DNA of 64,000 bases from UBA6623 sp965238125 (GCA_965238125.1 OZ250179.1:4154001-4218000), one strand, 5' to 3'; shown: positions 51,744 through 61,431, counted from the stretch's first letter. The notes: generated by a model not told the origin, from the letters alone. Translations and numbers: made by a program.

Positions 51744-53409
51744 CCCGCATTTTCAATTTGATGTATGAGCTTCAGACCATCCAGCGACCTTCAGCGTCTT
51801 TATTGATAGGGGCTAGAGCCCGATAAGGACGCCATGGAGGTCAACACCCGATGGGTGAAAAAGAAAACAAGCCGTTTCAGCTCACGTTCAATGGATTTCT
51901 CAAAGTCGATTTCCAAGGATCGCGAGTCACCTCGGATGGCGGTCTGATTCTCGTTCGCGAACTGGATGAACGACTCGGACTCGGGAAGCTGATCGACGAG
52001 CATCTCAGCGACTCGCGACAAGGCTTGAACAAGAAGTTCCCGCTGGCCGATCTGCTGCGGCAGTCGGTCTACAGCCGACTCGCTGGCTACGAGGACCTCA
52101 ATGACGCCGTTCGAGTATCCGCCGATCCGACCTTTCGCTTGATCGGCTCGAAGAGGAACTGGGATCGCGGAGCAGCCTTGACCTCGACGCTGCATGGCTT
52201 CGAGACGGAGATGCTGGCGAGCGAAGAGAACTTGCTGGGGCTGATGGCAGTGAACCGGGAGCTGGTCGCGCAAGCCGAAGCTCCCGACGGTTCAGACCGC
52301 GTGGTGCTCGACATGGACTCCACGGAGAGCCCCGTCCACGGCCAACAGGAAGGCAGTGCCTACAACGGCCATTTTGAGTCCCTCTGCTATCACCCGCTGT
52401 TGCTGTTCAACCAGCACGGCGACTGCCTAGGCGCGAAGCTGCGTCCCGGCAACGTGCACAGCGCCGAGGACTGGGACGAGCTGCTACTGCCGGAGATCGA
52501 ACGACAACAGGCGGAGGGCAAACAGGTGACGTTCCGCGCCGACGCCGCCTTCGCCAAGCCCGAGATCTACGAGGCGATGGAGGAGCGCGGCGTGGACTAC
52601 GTGATTCGCATCCCGGCGAACAAGAGCCTGGAGCTGGAGATCGAGGACATCCTGTTTCGGCCACCGGGCAGGCCGAACGCCAAGCCCCTAGTGCGCTACA
52701 AGAGTTTTCGCTATCAGGCCGAGAGCTGGTCGAAGGCAAGGCGAGTTGTCGCCAAGGTCGAGCATCACCAGGGCGAACTATTCCCGCGCGTCGGATTTGT
52801 CGTGACGAGCATGAGCTTGCCGAGCCGCTCGGTCGTGCGGTTCTACAACAAGCGCGGCACGGCGGAGCAGTGGATCAAAGAAGGCAAACAGGCCACGCAC
52901 TGGACCCGCTTGTCGTGTCACCGCTTCCGAGCCAACGAGGTACGGCTGCAACTCAGCGTGCTGGCCTACAACCTGGGCAACCTGTGGCGGCGGCTAGGGC
53001 TGCCGCAGCGAATCAAAAGCTGGTCGCTAACGAGTTTGCAACACAGGTTGATGAAGACCGGCGGTCGGCTGGTCAAGCATGCTCGCTACTACTGGTTGCT
53101 GCTGGCGGAGGGGCATCTGAACCGGCGGCTGTTCGGTGACATGCTGCATAGGATCTGGGCGCTGCCTGTGCCGGGTGGGTAGCGTTGCCCGGGCGAGGAT
53201 CAACAGTTTTTGGCTCCAAAAAGGTTTCGCAGGGAGCAGTGTCGGCCGGAGCGCCGTTCAGTCCGCTCAATCAACGTCTGTGAGCGGACGGACGAGCCCT
53301 GGCGCCTACCGGCGGAGGTGATGTGCAGGGTTCAGCGCGAAAAGACGTGGTATTCGGCGCAGCGGGGGTGTATCCTGTGACCGTGCCAGGGCCAAAATGG
53401 AAATCCTGG
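51744..53409 (+). mobile_element. IS1380-family copy 3 (type A), complete with target duplication
   Basis: 1,666 bp bounded by CCCGCATTTTCAATTTG (left) and CCAGGATTTCCATTTTG (right, reverse strand), 13 of 17 matching, and flanked by TTCGA direct repeats (51739-51743, 53410-53414). This is the reference copy for the type A ends and shows the insertion is recent enough to leave the host gene otherwise intact. Confidence 0.96.
51851..53182 (+). CDS. IS1380-family transposase (copy 3)
   Basis: 443-residue DDE transposase, complete: VTSDGGLILVRELDE, catalytic D (LDMDSTES), D (FRADAAF), E (TAEQWIKEGK). Starts with ATG 107 bp inside the left end. Nearly identical to copies 1 and 6; differs from copy 6 by SVLAYN in place of SVPAYN and by lacking the 1-bp insertion. 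Expected to be functional. Confidence 0.95.
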   Translation: MGEKENKPFQLTFNGFLKVDFQGSRVTSDGGLILVRELDERLGLGKLIDEHLSDSRQGLNKKFPLADLLRQSVYSRLAGYEDLNDAVRVSADPTFRLIGSKRNWDRGAALTSTLHGFETEMLASEENLLGLMAVNRELVAQAEAPDGSDRVVLDMDSTESPVHGQQEGSAYNGHFESLCYHPLLLFNQHGDCLGAKLRPGNVHSAEDWDELLLPEIERQQAEGKQVTFRADAAFAKPEIYEAMEERGVDYVIRIPANKSLELEIEDILFRPPGRPNAKPLVRYKSFRYQAESWSKARRVVAKVEHHQGELFPRVGFVVTSMSLPSRSVVRFYNKRGTAEQWIKEGKQATHWTRLSCHRFRANEVRLQLSVLAYNLGNLWRRLGLPQRIKSWSLTSLQHRLMKTGGRLVKHARYYWLLLAEGHLNRRLFGDMLHRIWALPVPGG

Positions 53410-54213
53410 TTCGACGTCCTCCCGATAACTCTTAAGCTCAAATTTATCGGCCTCGTCATGGGGAATCTTTGAGAGCAAACGTTTGTGAGTCGGGTGGATC
53501 GTCGCATCCTTATTGAAAGTGGCGTCGACCTTGTCGAAGAATTCAGGCTGGACGGCACAATAGATGCGATCCATCTCGCAATGAAATACGTTTTGAACCA
53601 GGCGGCCGAGTCGCTCGCCGCGGCTGGGCACGGCCTCCAGCTTGGCCAGAATATTCAGCAGACAGGCCTTGCGCCGGTCCTGGTGCGGGCGCGTATTCAA
53701 CCACTCGACGGCCCCCAGCTTGTCGAGCTCTGACCTGTCGTCCTGGAGAATACGACGCGCCTCGTCGTCAAAGTCATCCACATCCCGCGTGAGTTGGATC
53801 GAACGAGCGGCGGGCTGGGCGTCAAACGTAACCGTCTCGGTCCCGGAACCGGGAATGGAAATCGTCCGCCGTGAGTTGACAAGCGGGAGTTCCCCGACCC
53901 GCAGGTCCAGCTCGTAGCTGCCCTCGGGCAGGGGTGCGCCTGCAATACCCTCGAAGCGAATTCCATCACCGACTTGCGTCACGTCCATGTCATAACGATT
54001 GACCCACCCCTTCCGCTGTTGCGTGTTCTCCCAGCGGGCCTTTGTGCCGGGATCGAGGGGGAACAGATTCAGAGCAAAGGGCCTCGGAAAAGCGCTGGTC
54101 TCGCCCTCGAGCACGATGCCCCGTTCGAACACCGGCTCGGCATTCGGGAGAAAATTCGAGATTGGGATTGGATTTCCCCCGCGTTGGAATTGAATAACGA
54201 AATTTCCAGCCAT
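53410..54213 (-). pseudogene. N-terminal part of a 341-aa gene split by IS1380 copy 3
   Basis: 268 codons from ATG at 54213 (TAGGAGA upstream) to ...SYREDVE at the IS border. Beta-rich first half (NFVIQFQRGGNPIPI, PEGSYELDLRVGELPLVN), then a helical, charged second half (RRILQDDRSELDKLGAVEWL, VFHCEMDRIYCAVQPEFF). No signal peptide and no recognised domain. As read now, translation enters the IS and ends after about 25 foreign codons. Confidence 0.9.
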
Positions 54214-54376
54214 AACAATCTCCTATTTGTGAGTCGGGTTGCTATTGATCGCTGCAAGTATATCCTTTATGGGTGCTTGAGTCGACACAAAAATGACGCC
54301 CCGGAAAGATTTCTTCGCGACTTGTTATCACGAGGAGATCATCCAGTCCGCGACGAAGTTGGACCGCCGGTTCGGC

Positions 54377-55261
54377 TCAGGCCTCCGGGACACGAGAACC
54401 AAATTGCCGTGCGTAAACGGCCGTGAATTGCGCCCCCAACAAAAACACGCGCAGCGAATAGTAAAGCCACACCAGGACCAACACCAGCGACCCCGCCGCG
54501 CCGTAGACCGACGCCAAGCTGCTGCGCCCCAAGTAGAGCCCGATCAAGTAATTGCCAAAGGACAACAGCAGTGCCGTAATGAACGCGCCCAACCAGACAT
54601 CCCCCCAACGAATTTCGGTTTCCGGCAATATCTTGAAAATGACGGCAAAAAGCAACGTCATCAAGGTGAAGGCAATCAACAGGGTTCCGATCTGCAGCAC
54701 GAAACCGGGCACCTCAAGAAGTCGACCCAGCAGTTCTCCGGCGGCGTTCAGTGCCGCGTTGGCCGAGACCGCGACCGAAAGCAATCCGCCTAGGCTCAGC
54801 ACCATCAGGAAAGCCAGCAGCCTGCTTGTGAGGTAACGCTTGACCGCCTTTCTCTTGCCGGCGGGATGCGTGACGCTCCAGATGTCGTTGAGGGCGCCGC
54901 GTAACTCCGCGAACAAAACCGTTGCCCCGAAAAGCAGCACCCCCGCGCCGATCAGCGTTCCGACCGTACCGGAAAGTTCTCGGTTGGCGCGTTCCCCAAC
55001 CGACAGCACGAAAGCGGCGCGGCCGGGTCCCAGCCGGCCTTCGAGGAAAGCCAGAGTTTCCTGCCGCGCGGCCGACTCGCCGATCATCGCCGAGGCTACC
55101 GCGATGATCATCAACAGGGCGGGCGCCATCGAGAACAGCGCATAGAACGCCAGGGCGGCGGCGAGGCGCGAAACCTTGTCGCGGTGCCAGCTCAGCAAAG
55201 CTTCGCGGATCAGGTCCCACGCGGCCCGCAGGTACGACGAGCGCGTTTCCGACGTACTCAT
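54377..55261 (-). CDS. YihY/BrkB-family inner-membrane protein
   Basis: 294 residues with six hydrophobic helices. Motifs: ALAFYALFSMAPALLMIIAV near the N-terminus, GVLLFGATVLFAELRGALNDIW, and the C-terminal SFGNYLIGLYLGRSSLASVYGAAGSLVLVLVWLYY with LLGAQFTAVYARQFG, all typical of the YihY/BrkB family (formerly mis-assigned as RNase BN). Function is uncertain; probably transport. Stands alone. Confidence 0.9.
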   Translation of the reverse strand: MSTSETRSSYLRAAWDLIREALLSWHRDKVSRLAAALAFYALFSMAPALLMIIAVASAMIGESAARQETLAFLEGRLGPGRAAFVLSVGERANRELSGTVGTLIGAGVLLFGATVLFAELRGALNDIWSVTHPAGKRKAVKRYLTSRLLAFLMVLSLGGLLSVAVSANAALNAAGELLGRLLEVPGFVLQIGTLLIAFTLMTLLFAVIFKILPETEIRWGDVWLGAFITALLLSFGNYLIGLYLGRSSLASVYGAAGSLVLVLVWLYYSLRVFLLGAQFTAVYARQFGSRVPEA

Positions 55262-55761
55262 GCGTTTGTCAGTGTAGACCTTTTGCCGCGATGGGTCGCG
55301 TGTGCGGCGTAACTATGGAGAGTGAGCCCGGTTTGACCGGGCTTGGGTTGTCTCACAGCCGGTCCTTCTAGGGCCGGCAAGGACGGCTCATCGTTCGGAT
55401 GCAGGCCGCTTTAGCGGCCTTCCACATGCGGGCTTTAGCAATGGTCGAACTACCGAACTACCGCTCCGATTCGCGGTCTCGCGCCGCCGCGAGCCGGGAG
55501 CATGGACCCTCGCCCACACCGATTGCTCGCATTACCCGGCGACGAGGCGTGAACGGCAGTTCCCGCTAAGCCGCCAAGCCCGGTGGAGCGGATTCACGAT
55601 CCACATTACATGTCGCACACCGGTCATGGAACTGAGCGCAACCGAAAAATTCTACGGCGTCCAACTCCCTCGGTTAAGGTAGAGTGTTTGCGACGCCGAG
55701 GTTGCGGGCTCCGCGAATCCGTCGCTAGATTGAAACTAAGTCCCGCCGAAACGAGTTTCTG
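55262..55761. other. Intergenic region with a run of hairpins
   Basis: 500 bp with no gene. Three close hairpins lie at 55325-55343 (AGCCCGGT-TTG-ACCGGGCT), 55358-55378 (GCCGG...CCGGC) and 55404-55419 (GGCCGCT-TT-AGCGGCC). They recall the triple-hairpin repeats at 42 and 48.8 kb in layout but not in sequence. The right part holds the start region of the FG-GAP protein gene. Confidence 0.55.
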
Positions 55762-56456
55762 TTGCGAAAATCCCACGTTGTGAAAATCGTCCTCTCCTGC
55801 CTGGTTGCGATCCCGGCATGTCTCTCCTGCGGCTCGCAAGCTGACGGCGATACCGTCGCCCGGAGTCTCACGCAAGCCCAAACACAGGACGGCCGCTACA
55901 TTTCCTGGAAAGAGTACCTCATCGACGACGAGACCTTGGGTGGGACAGTCCCGATTCGAGGCGGCGACGGTCTCGGCATGGCCGATCTCGACCACGACGA
56001 CGTTCTCGACATGATCTCGATTCACGGCGAAAGGAGCTATGTCCGCGTCGTCTTCGGTTCCGATGACGCCGACACCTGGTTTCGCCTTTCGCTTGCCGAA
56101 GGCAGGGAGGTGCGCCGACCCCTTGACCTCGCCGTGGGTGATGCCGATGGAGACGGCTTCGACGACGCCGTGATCGCATGCGGGGAGGGACATCTCTTGT
56201 ATCTCGAAAACCCGGGCGGTATCGTGCGCGGTTTCCGCTGGGGACGAGTCATTCCGCCGGCGACGACCCGACGAGGTTCCTTCGACCGTGTCTCGTTGGC
56301 CGACTTCGACGCCGACGGGCGTCTGGAAGTTCTCGCGGTTAACGGCGGCGAGGGGCGCGATCCAAATGAGGACGCTCCCGGCCCCGGTATCTCCTGGTTC
56401 GCGCTGCCCCCCGACCCGCTCGACGGGGAGGCCTGGCGCGAAAACGTTCTTCTTGA
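55762..56456 (+). pseudogene. Exported FG-GAP/VCBS-repeat protein, truncated by IS1380 copy 4
   Basis: 231 codons to the IS border (CTTGA, 56452-56456). An N-terminal export signal with possible lipobox cysteines (LVAIPACLSCG) is followed by FG-GAP/VCBS-type repeats with DxDxDG calcium loops (MADLDHDDVLDMI, AVGDADGDGFDDAVI, LADFDADGRLEVL). Start may be TTG at 55762 or GTG at 55780. Proteins of this type form integrin-like propellers on the cell surface. The 3' part is not present beyond the IS cluster, so it was lost. Confidence 0.82.
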
Positions 56457-58082
56457 CCAGGATTTCCATTTTGGCCCTGGCACGGTCACAGGATACACCC
56501 CCGCTGCGCCGAATACCACGTCTTTTCGCGCTGAACCCTGCACATCACCTCCGCCGGTAGGCGCCAGGGCTCGTCCGTCCGCTCACAGACGTTGATTGAG
56601 CGGACTGAACGGCGCTCCGGCCGACACTGCTCCCTGCGAAACCTTTTTGGAGCCAAAAACTGTTGATCCTCGCCCGGGCAACGCTACCCACCCGGCACAG
56701 GCAGCGCCCAGATCCTATGCAGCATGTCGCCGAACAGCCGCCGGTTCAGATGTCCTTCGGCCAACAGCAGCCAATAGTACCGCGCATGCTTGACCAGCCT
56801 ACCGCCCGTCTTCATCAGCCGCTGTTGCAAGCTCGTCAGCGACCAGCTCTTGATCCGTTGCGGCAGCCCGAGCCTCCGCCATAGGTTCCCCAGGTTATAG
56901 GCCAGCACGCTGAGTTGCAGTCGCACTTCGTTGGCCCGGAACCGATGGCATGACAGCCTTGTCCAATGCGTCGCTTGTTTGCCTTCCTTGATCCACTGCT
57001 CCGCCGTGCCGCGCTTGTTGTAGAACCGCACCAGCGAGCGGCTCGGCAAGGCCATGCTCGTGACGATGAAACCGACGCGAGGAAACAACTCACCTTGGTG
57101 ATGCTCGACCTTCGCAACAACCCGCCGGGACTTCGACCAGCTCGCGGCCTGATACCGAAAGCTCCTGTAGCGCACCAGGGGCTTTGCGCTCGGCCTGCCC
57201 GGCGGACGAAACAGGATATCTTCGATCTCCAGCTCCAGGCTCTTGTTGGCCGGAATGCGAATCACGTAGTCCACGCCGCGCTCCTCCAACGTCTCGTAAA
57301 TATCCGGCTTGGCGAAGGCGGCATCGGCCCGGAACGTCACCTGTTTGCCCTCCGCCTGTTGGCGTTCGATTTCCGGCAGCAGCAGCTCGTCCCAGTCCTC
57401 GGCGCTGGACACGTTGCCCGGTCGCAACTTTGCCGCCAAGCAATCGCCGTGCTGGTTGAACAGCAACAGTGGGTGGTAGCAGACCGACTCGAAGTGGCCG
57501 TTGTAGGCGCTGCCTTCCTGCCGGCCGTGGACGGGGCTCTCGGTAGAGTCCATGTCCAGCACGACGCACTCGGAGTCATCACCGGCCTCGGCTTGCGCGA
57601 TCAACTCGCGGTTCACCGCCATCAGCCCGATCAGATTCTCGTCGCCGGCGAGCATGGCGGTCTCGAAGCTCTGCAGCCGGGAGGTCAGCGCCGCGCCGCG
57701 ATCCCAGTTCTTCTTCGAGCCAATCAGCCGAAAGGTTGGATCGGCGGAGACACGAACGGCGTCGTTGAGATCCTCGTAGCCCGCCAAGCGGGAGTAGACC
57801 GACTGTCGCAGCAGATCGACGAACGGGAACTTCTTGTTCGAGCCTTGCCGCGAATCCGTCAGATGCTCGTCTATCAGCTTGCCTAGTCCGAGTCGTTCGT
57901 CCAGTTCGCGAATGAGAATCAGCCCGCCATCCGAGGTGACTCGCGATCCTTGGAAATCGACCTTGAGAAATCCATTGAAGGTGAGCTGAAACGGTTTGTT
58001 TTCTTTTTCACCCATTGGGTGTTGATCTCCTCAGCGCCTTGAGTGCTTTCAAGCCCGCATAAATAAAGGCGTCCGAGTCCAC
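56457..58082 (-). mobile_element. IS1380-family copy 4 (type B), left end deleted
   Basis: Right end CCAGGATTTCC intact at 56457; transposase intact; the outermost ~40 bp of the left end, including its inverted repeat, is missing. At 58082/58083 it joins copy 5 directly. Almost identical to copy 2. Confidence 0.9.
56684..58015 (-). CDS. IS1380-family transposase (copy 4)
   Basis: 443 residues, all DDE residues present, near-identical to copy 2 (AVRVSADP in place of AVRISADP). The gene is intact, but its own element lacks one inverted repeat, so any activity would be in trans or with a surrogate end. Confidence 0.93.
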   Translation of the reverse strand: MGEKENKPFQLTFNGFLKVDFQGSRVTSDGGLILIRELDERLGLGKLIDEHLTDSRQGSNKKFPFVDLLRQSVYSRLAGYEDLNDAVRVSADPTFRLIGSKKNWDRGAALTSRLQSFETAMLAGDENLIGLMAVNRELIAQAEAGDDSECVVLDMDSTESPVHGRQEGSAYNGHFESVCYHPLLLFNQHGDCLAAKLRPGNVSSAEDWDELLLPEIERQQAEGKQVTFRADAAFAKPDIYETLEERGVDYVIRIPANKSLELEIEDILFRPPGRPSAKPLVRYRSFRYQAASWSKSRRVVAKVEHHQGELFPRVGFIVTSMALPSRSLVRFYNKRGTAEQWIKEGKQATHWTRLSCHRFRANEVRLQLSVLAYNLGNLWRRLGLPQRIKSWSLTSLQQRLMKTGGRLVKHARYYWLLLAEGHLNRRLFGDMLHRIWALPVPGG

Positions 58083-59055
58083 TGGGCAGGGTCATGTTCG
58101 TGACGATGAATCCGACGCGCGGGAATAGCTCGCCTTGGTGATGCTCGACCTTGGCGACAACCCGCCTCGGCTTCTTCCAGCTCTCCGCCTGATAGCAAAA
58201 GCTCTTGTAGCGCACCAAGGGCTTGCGGGAGGGCCTTCCTAGCGGACGAAACAGGATGTCTTCGATCTCTAATTCCAAGCTCCTGTTCGCCGGAATGCGA
58301 ATCGCGTACTGCACGCCCCGTTCCTCCGAAGACTCATAAACTTCCGGCTTGGCAAAGGCCGCATCGCCCCGGAAGGCGACCTGCTTGCCCGCAGCCTGTT
58401 GGCGCTCGATCTCGGGCAGCAACAACTCGTTCCAATCCTCAGCGCTGTGCACGTTGCCGGGACGCAGCTTCGCCGCCAAACAATCACCGTGCTGGTTGAA
58501 CAACAACAGCGGGTGGTAGCAGACGGACTCGAAGTGCCCGTTGTAGGCACTGCCTTCCTGTTGGCGATGGACCGGACTCTCGGTGGAGTCCATGTCCAGA
58601 ACGACCCGCTCGGAGTCGTCGAACGCCTCCGCTTGCCCGACCAGCTCTCGATTCAGCGCCATCAGCCCCAGCAGGTTCTCTTCGCTTGCCAGCATCTCCG
58701 TCTCGAAGCTGTGCAGCGTCGAGGTCAAGGCCGCTCGGCGATGCCAGTTCCTCTGCGAGCCGATCAAGCGGAACGTCGGGTCAGCCGATACTCGGACGGC
58801 GTCGTTGAGGTCCTCGTAGCCCGCCAAGCGGCTGTAGACCGACTGGCGCAGCAGATCGGCCAGCGGGAACTTCTTGTTCAAGCCTTGTCGCGAGTCGCTG
58901 AGATGCTCGTCAATCAGTTCTCCGAGACCGAGCCGTTCGTCCAGTTCGCGAACCAAAATCAGGCCACCGTCGGAAGTGACATGCGATCCCTGGAAATCGA
59001 CTTTCAACAAGCCGTTGAAACTTAGCTGGAATGGCTTGGTTTGTTTTTCACCCAT
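58083..59055 (-). pseudogene. IS1380-family transposase, C-terminally truncated (copy 5)
   Basis: About 324 codons from ATG at 59055; they retain the first two catalytic Asp residues (LDMDSTES, FRGDAAF) but lose the Glu motif. Reading continues into the leader of copy 4, adding about 55 unrelated codons. Inactive. Confidence 0.88.
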
Positions 59056-59161
59056 TGGGTGTTGGCCTCCATGGGTCCTCATCGGGCTCTAGCCCCTATG
59101 AATAAAGACGCTCAAGGCCGCTGGAAGGTCGGGATGTCAAACATCAAATTGAAAATGCGGG
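58083..59161 (-). mobile_element. IS1380-family copy 5 (third variant), right part deleted
   Basis: Left end intact (reverse strand CCCGCATTTTCAATTTG, ending at 59161), then transposase sequence to about codon 325. The remaining C-terminus and right end are missing. The sequence is more divergent (EKQTKPFQLSFNGLLKV, FDDSERV), so this is an older or separate lineage. Confidence 0.88.
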
Positions 59162-59446
59162 TTGAGAGGGAAGCCAGAGCGGCGGCGGCCCCACGGGCTC
59201 AGGGTCTTCGATGCAGTTATCGCGGGAACAGCTCTGCTGGTTCCTCAGATTCGCAATGGCGCGATCGAGGTCTTCCAACACTCTCCTGTCCTCCTCACGC
59301 CAGCCGCGCGTCGCGCGCTCCAACTGTTTCTCCCTCCTGATGCCCTCTGGGTCCAGAATGGACAGGACCCGACTCCCTCCTCCGAAGGCAGCCTCGAACG
59401 CCAGAGGGACCGAAGGTCGAGACGTCAGACCAATCACCATTTGCAT
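59162..59446 (-). pseudogene. Fragment of an unknown gene cut by IS1380 copy 5
   Basis: From ATG at 59446 about 95 codons encode a charged, helical protein (DPEGIRREKQLERATRGW, REEDRRVLEDLDRAIANL), then NCIEDPEPVGPPPLWLPSQ up to the IS border at 59161; IS codons then supply the stop. The missing end is not elsewhere in the window. No family recognised; coding status is moderately supported by composition. Confidence 0.45.
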
Positions 59447-59763
59447 CCGGACTCAGAAGGTTACGCGCCCCGAGGGGCGGATTGACCTCGGGCCCAAGAG
59501 TTCGACCGGGCTCAGGAAGCCGCGCGGGGGGCTACGATTAGCTCGGAGAATCTCGTCGCTGTTGAAAACATCGAAAACGTCTCGCGTTAGATGTCCCCAA
59601 AAGCGCTTGTTGCTGAGAGTGCCTTCTGAGAGGTGACAACATCATCTTGATCAACCCAGCTAAGTAGGATACGCGGACAAAACAAGGGAAAACGCGGAAT
59701 TGTGAAGGTAGCTGACCGCTTGGTCTACGCCGAACGATCCCTAGATTTTCGACCACCCCTCCC
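59447..59763. other. Gap with no recognisable feature
   Basis: 317 bp between the IS-cut fragment and the HNH domain. Short frames on both strands have no domain or composition support. Nothing else seen. Confidence 0.4.
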
Positions 59764-60015
59764 CTACGTCAGCACCGGGGCACGTTGGCGGTTCGTTTTG
59801 TCTCGTGCCGTCTTCCTCGAGTGATGCGACTTGCAAAGCGCTTGCAGGTTCGCTTCATCGTACATCGCTCCTCCATCTTCAAGAGGTACGATGTGATCCA
59901 CCTCGGTCGCCGCCTCTAAGGGGGAGCATTCAACACATAGGGGGTTCTGAGCCAAATACCACGTTCGAAACCGTCGCCAGGTCCGGCCGTATCCGGGTCG
60001 CGCTGCTGACTGCCG
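59764..60015 (-). pseudogene. HNH endonuclease domain, start lost or unclear
   Basis: An 83-codon open frame after a TAG (60016-60018) encodes PGYGRTWRRFRTWYLAQNP, then LCVEC, ATEVDHIVPLEDGG, NLQALCKSHHSRKTARD: a complete small HNH nuclease core (CxxC, DH, N, CxxHH) like those next to phage terminases. There is no ATG; TTG at 59955 would cut off the N-terminal helix. The first part of the gene is probably frameshifted. A promoter-operator-leader at 60252-60348 points at it. Confidence 0.65.
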
Positions 60016-60251
60016 CTATCTAGTAGCCGGGACGCCCAGCAGAAACGCAGTGCCGGGTACGCCCATGGCGGGGCCGGGTTACTGCCCGCGTAGGTTCGCC
60101 TAAAGGTTTCGGTCGTAAGCGGTGCGCGGGGTGCCGAATCCAACCCTGAAGTAAATCCCTCCCGCCACGACCACAAAGTTTCGGTCAACAACCCGATCCA
60201 GCACCTTGGTCTCTCCTCCTCCCCCGACGGGAAGCTTCCGGCGGCAGATTG

Positions 60252-60275
60252 AAAAAACCGCCCCTACGGACGGTT
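60252..60275 (-). terminator. Leader terminator (attenuator) before the HNH gene
   Basis: Read on the minus strand: AACCG-N10-CGGTT followed by six T. It lies between the promoter at 60322-60348 and the HNH frame. A matching hairpin occupies the same position in the leader of the HTH gene (61328-61352). Confidence 0.55.
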
Positions 60276-60294
60276 GTAAGTAGTTGAATTAAAG

Positions 60295-60316
60295 GTATAT
60301 AAAGGACGTTATGTAC
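60295..60316 (-). promoter_or_regulatory. Palindromic operator-like site, HNH side
   Basis: GTATATAA-AGGACG-TTATGTAC, one mismatch in 8-bp arms, directly downstream of a promoter. It shares arms and spacing with the site at 61405-61426, so one regulator could bind both. Confidence 0.6.
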
Positions 60317-60321
60317 CCTTT

Positions 60322-60348
60322 AGGGTAGCAGCCGGGGGAGCCTGTCAA
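60322..60348 (-). promoter_or_regulatory. Sigma70-type promoter, HNH side
   Basis: On the minus strand: TTGACA (60343-60348), a 15-bp spacer, TACCCT (60322-60327). Consensus -35, weak -10, short spacer. It transcribes toward the HNH frame. Confidence 0.5.
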
Positions 60349-60475
60349 GAGGGGATATCCACAAACGGGATCCGCCGCCGGGAGGACGGCTGATGCCGTT
60401 ACCCGGCGCGAACCTGCCGTGTTGCCGGGAAAGTTTCCGCGCGGATGGGTTTCTTGGGCGGCGGACCGAACCGTT

Positions 60476-61288
60476 TCAAGGTTTTTGCTGCTGCGCGCGG
60501 CACGCTCGACAGCTTCGAGACATTGTGTAGGTCACAATTCCTCTCCGCCTCCGCTTCGTGACAGGAAAGAACTCCTTGAGTTCAAGCCAGCTCTCTCCGC
60601 AACGGATGCAGCGACGCATCTTGCCATTCGCTGTTCGTCGCTTCATTCGCCACTGCAGCTTCTGGAGTGTCCTCCTTCGTTCCACTCGCCATTTCTTCCA
60701 TCGTGCACGGGTTCGGCGAATGAATTTCTGACGGAGTTCCTCGGCAAGTTGCCGATAACGCTCCGAGTTTCTCGCCTCCTGCCATGACAATTGCAGCTTC
60801 ATACGACGGCGATACGCGGTCACCGTCTTGGGGGAAATCCTGAACTTGTCAGCTACTTCCGCACTTGCCAGTTTGCTTCCCTCTGTCCGAAGGAACTCTG
60901 CAAGGGCTGCCTTTTCCTCAACGTCCAGCCGGTGGGCTGCACGGGAGGCTTCCCGACGCCGGGGGTCTCCCAGACCCTGACGCCTCATCTGCTGGCTGAT
61001 GGAATCCTTGCTGCGGCCTGTCAGCAGTCCCGCCCGTAGAAGGCCAGTGGCGCCCAATCGATAGGCGTTCGTGTAGTCACCCAGAGTGCGGATCTCTCTG
61101 ATTGTCCACAGCCGCAGGCTTCGCTTTGAGTCCTGACCGAGCAGCCCTGCCTCACGCAGGCGCTGTCGTTGCTGGTTGACCGCTGCTTGGGATCTGCCTC
61201 GGATGCGAATCTGAGGCGAACGTTTGCCCTGTTTGGCTTGACGGATTAGAGATTCCCTTTCAGGCTGCGTCCATTTCTTGCCTGGCAT
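60476..61288 (-). CDS. Two-HTH DNA-binding protein with C-terminal zinc finger, phage-like
   Basis: 270 residues from ATG at 61288 with GGAGAA upstream. An N-terminal Myb/SANT-like helix set (KKWTQPERESLIRQAKQGK, then SQAAVNQQRQRLREAG) is followed by a second HTH (LASAEVADKFRISPKTVTAYRRRM), a very basic middle (RRTRARWKKWRVERRR) and a four-cysteine finger (CIRCGESW, then SCRACRA). It probably binds DNA, but whether it is a repressor or a recombination protein is unknown. It has its own strong promoter, a palindromic operator and a leader hairpin. Confidence 0.65.
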   Translation of the reverse strand: MPGKKWTQPERESLIRQAKQGKRSPQIRIRGRSQAAVNQQRQRLREAGLLGQDSKRSLRLWTIREIRTLGDYTNAYRLGATGLLRAGLLTGRSKDSISQQMRRQGLGDPRRREASRAAHRLDVEEKAALAEFLRTEGSKLASAEVADKFRISPKTVTAYRRRMKLQLSWQEARNSERYRQLAEELRQKFIRRTRARWKKWRVERRRTLQKLQWRMKRRTANGKMRRCIRCGESWLELKEFFPVTKRRRRGIVTYTMSRSCRACRAQQQKP

Positions 61289-61327
61289 CGCGGATTCTCC
61301 GCTGTCCTGGCGGCCACCATAGGTACT

Positions 61328-61352
61328 CAAAAACCGCCCGCGATGCGCGGTT
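61328..61352 (-). terminator. Leader terminator (attenuator) before the HTH gene
   Basis: Minus strand: AACCGC-N9-GCGGTT, then TTT. Located 40 nt before the HTH start codon and downstream of its promoter; the counterpart lies at 60252-60275. Confidence 0.5.
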
Positions 61353-61404
61353 GGTCTGAGGGCACTTGGTCAGGGGATTAGCTATGTAAGTGATTGAATT
61401 GCAG

Positions 61405-61426
61405 TAACATAACGTCCTTTATGTTA
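61405..61426 (-). promoter_or_regulatory. Palindromic operator-like site, HTH side
   Basis: TAACATAA-CGTCCT-TTATGTTA, perfect 8-bp arms, starting 6 bp downstream of the -10 box, so a bound protein would block the promoter. Same arm pattern as 60295-60316. Confidence 0.65.
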
Positions 61427-61431
61427 TACCA

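Noticed and set aside
59916..60191. 91-codon minus-strand frame overlapping the HNH domain
   Set aside because: The HNH motifs lie in a different frame; this one has no recognisable features and is probably produced by decay of the gene's 5' part.
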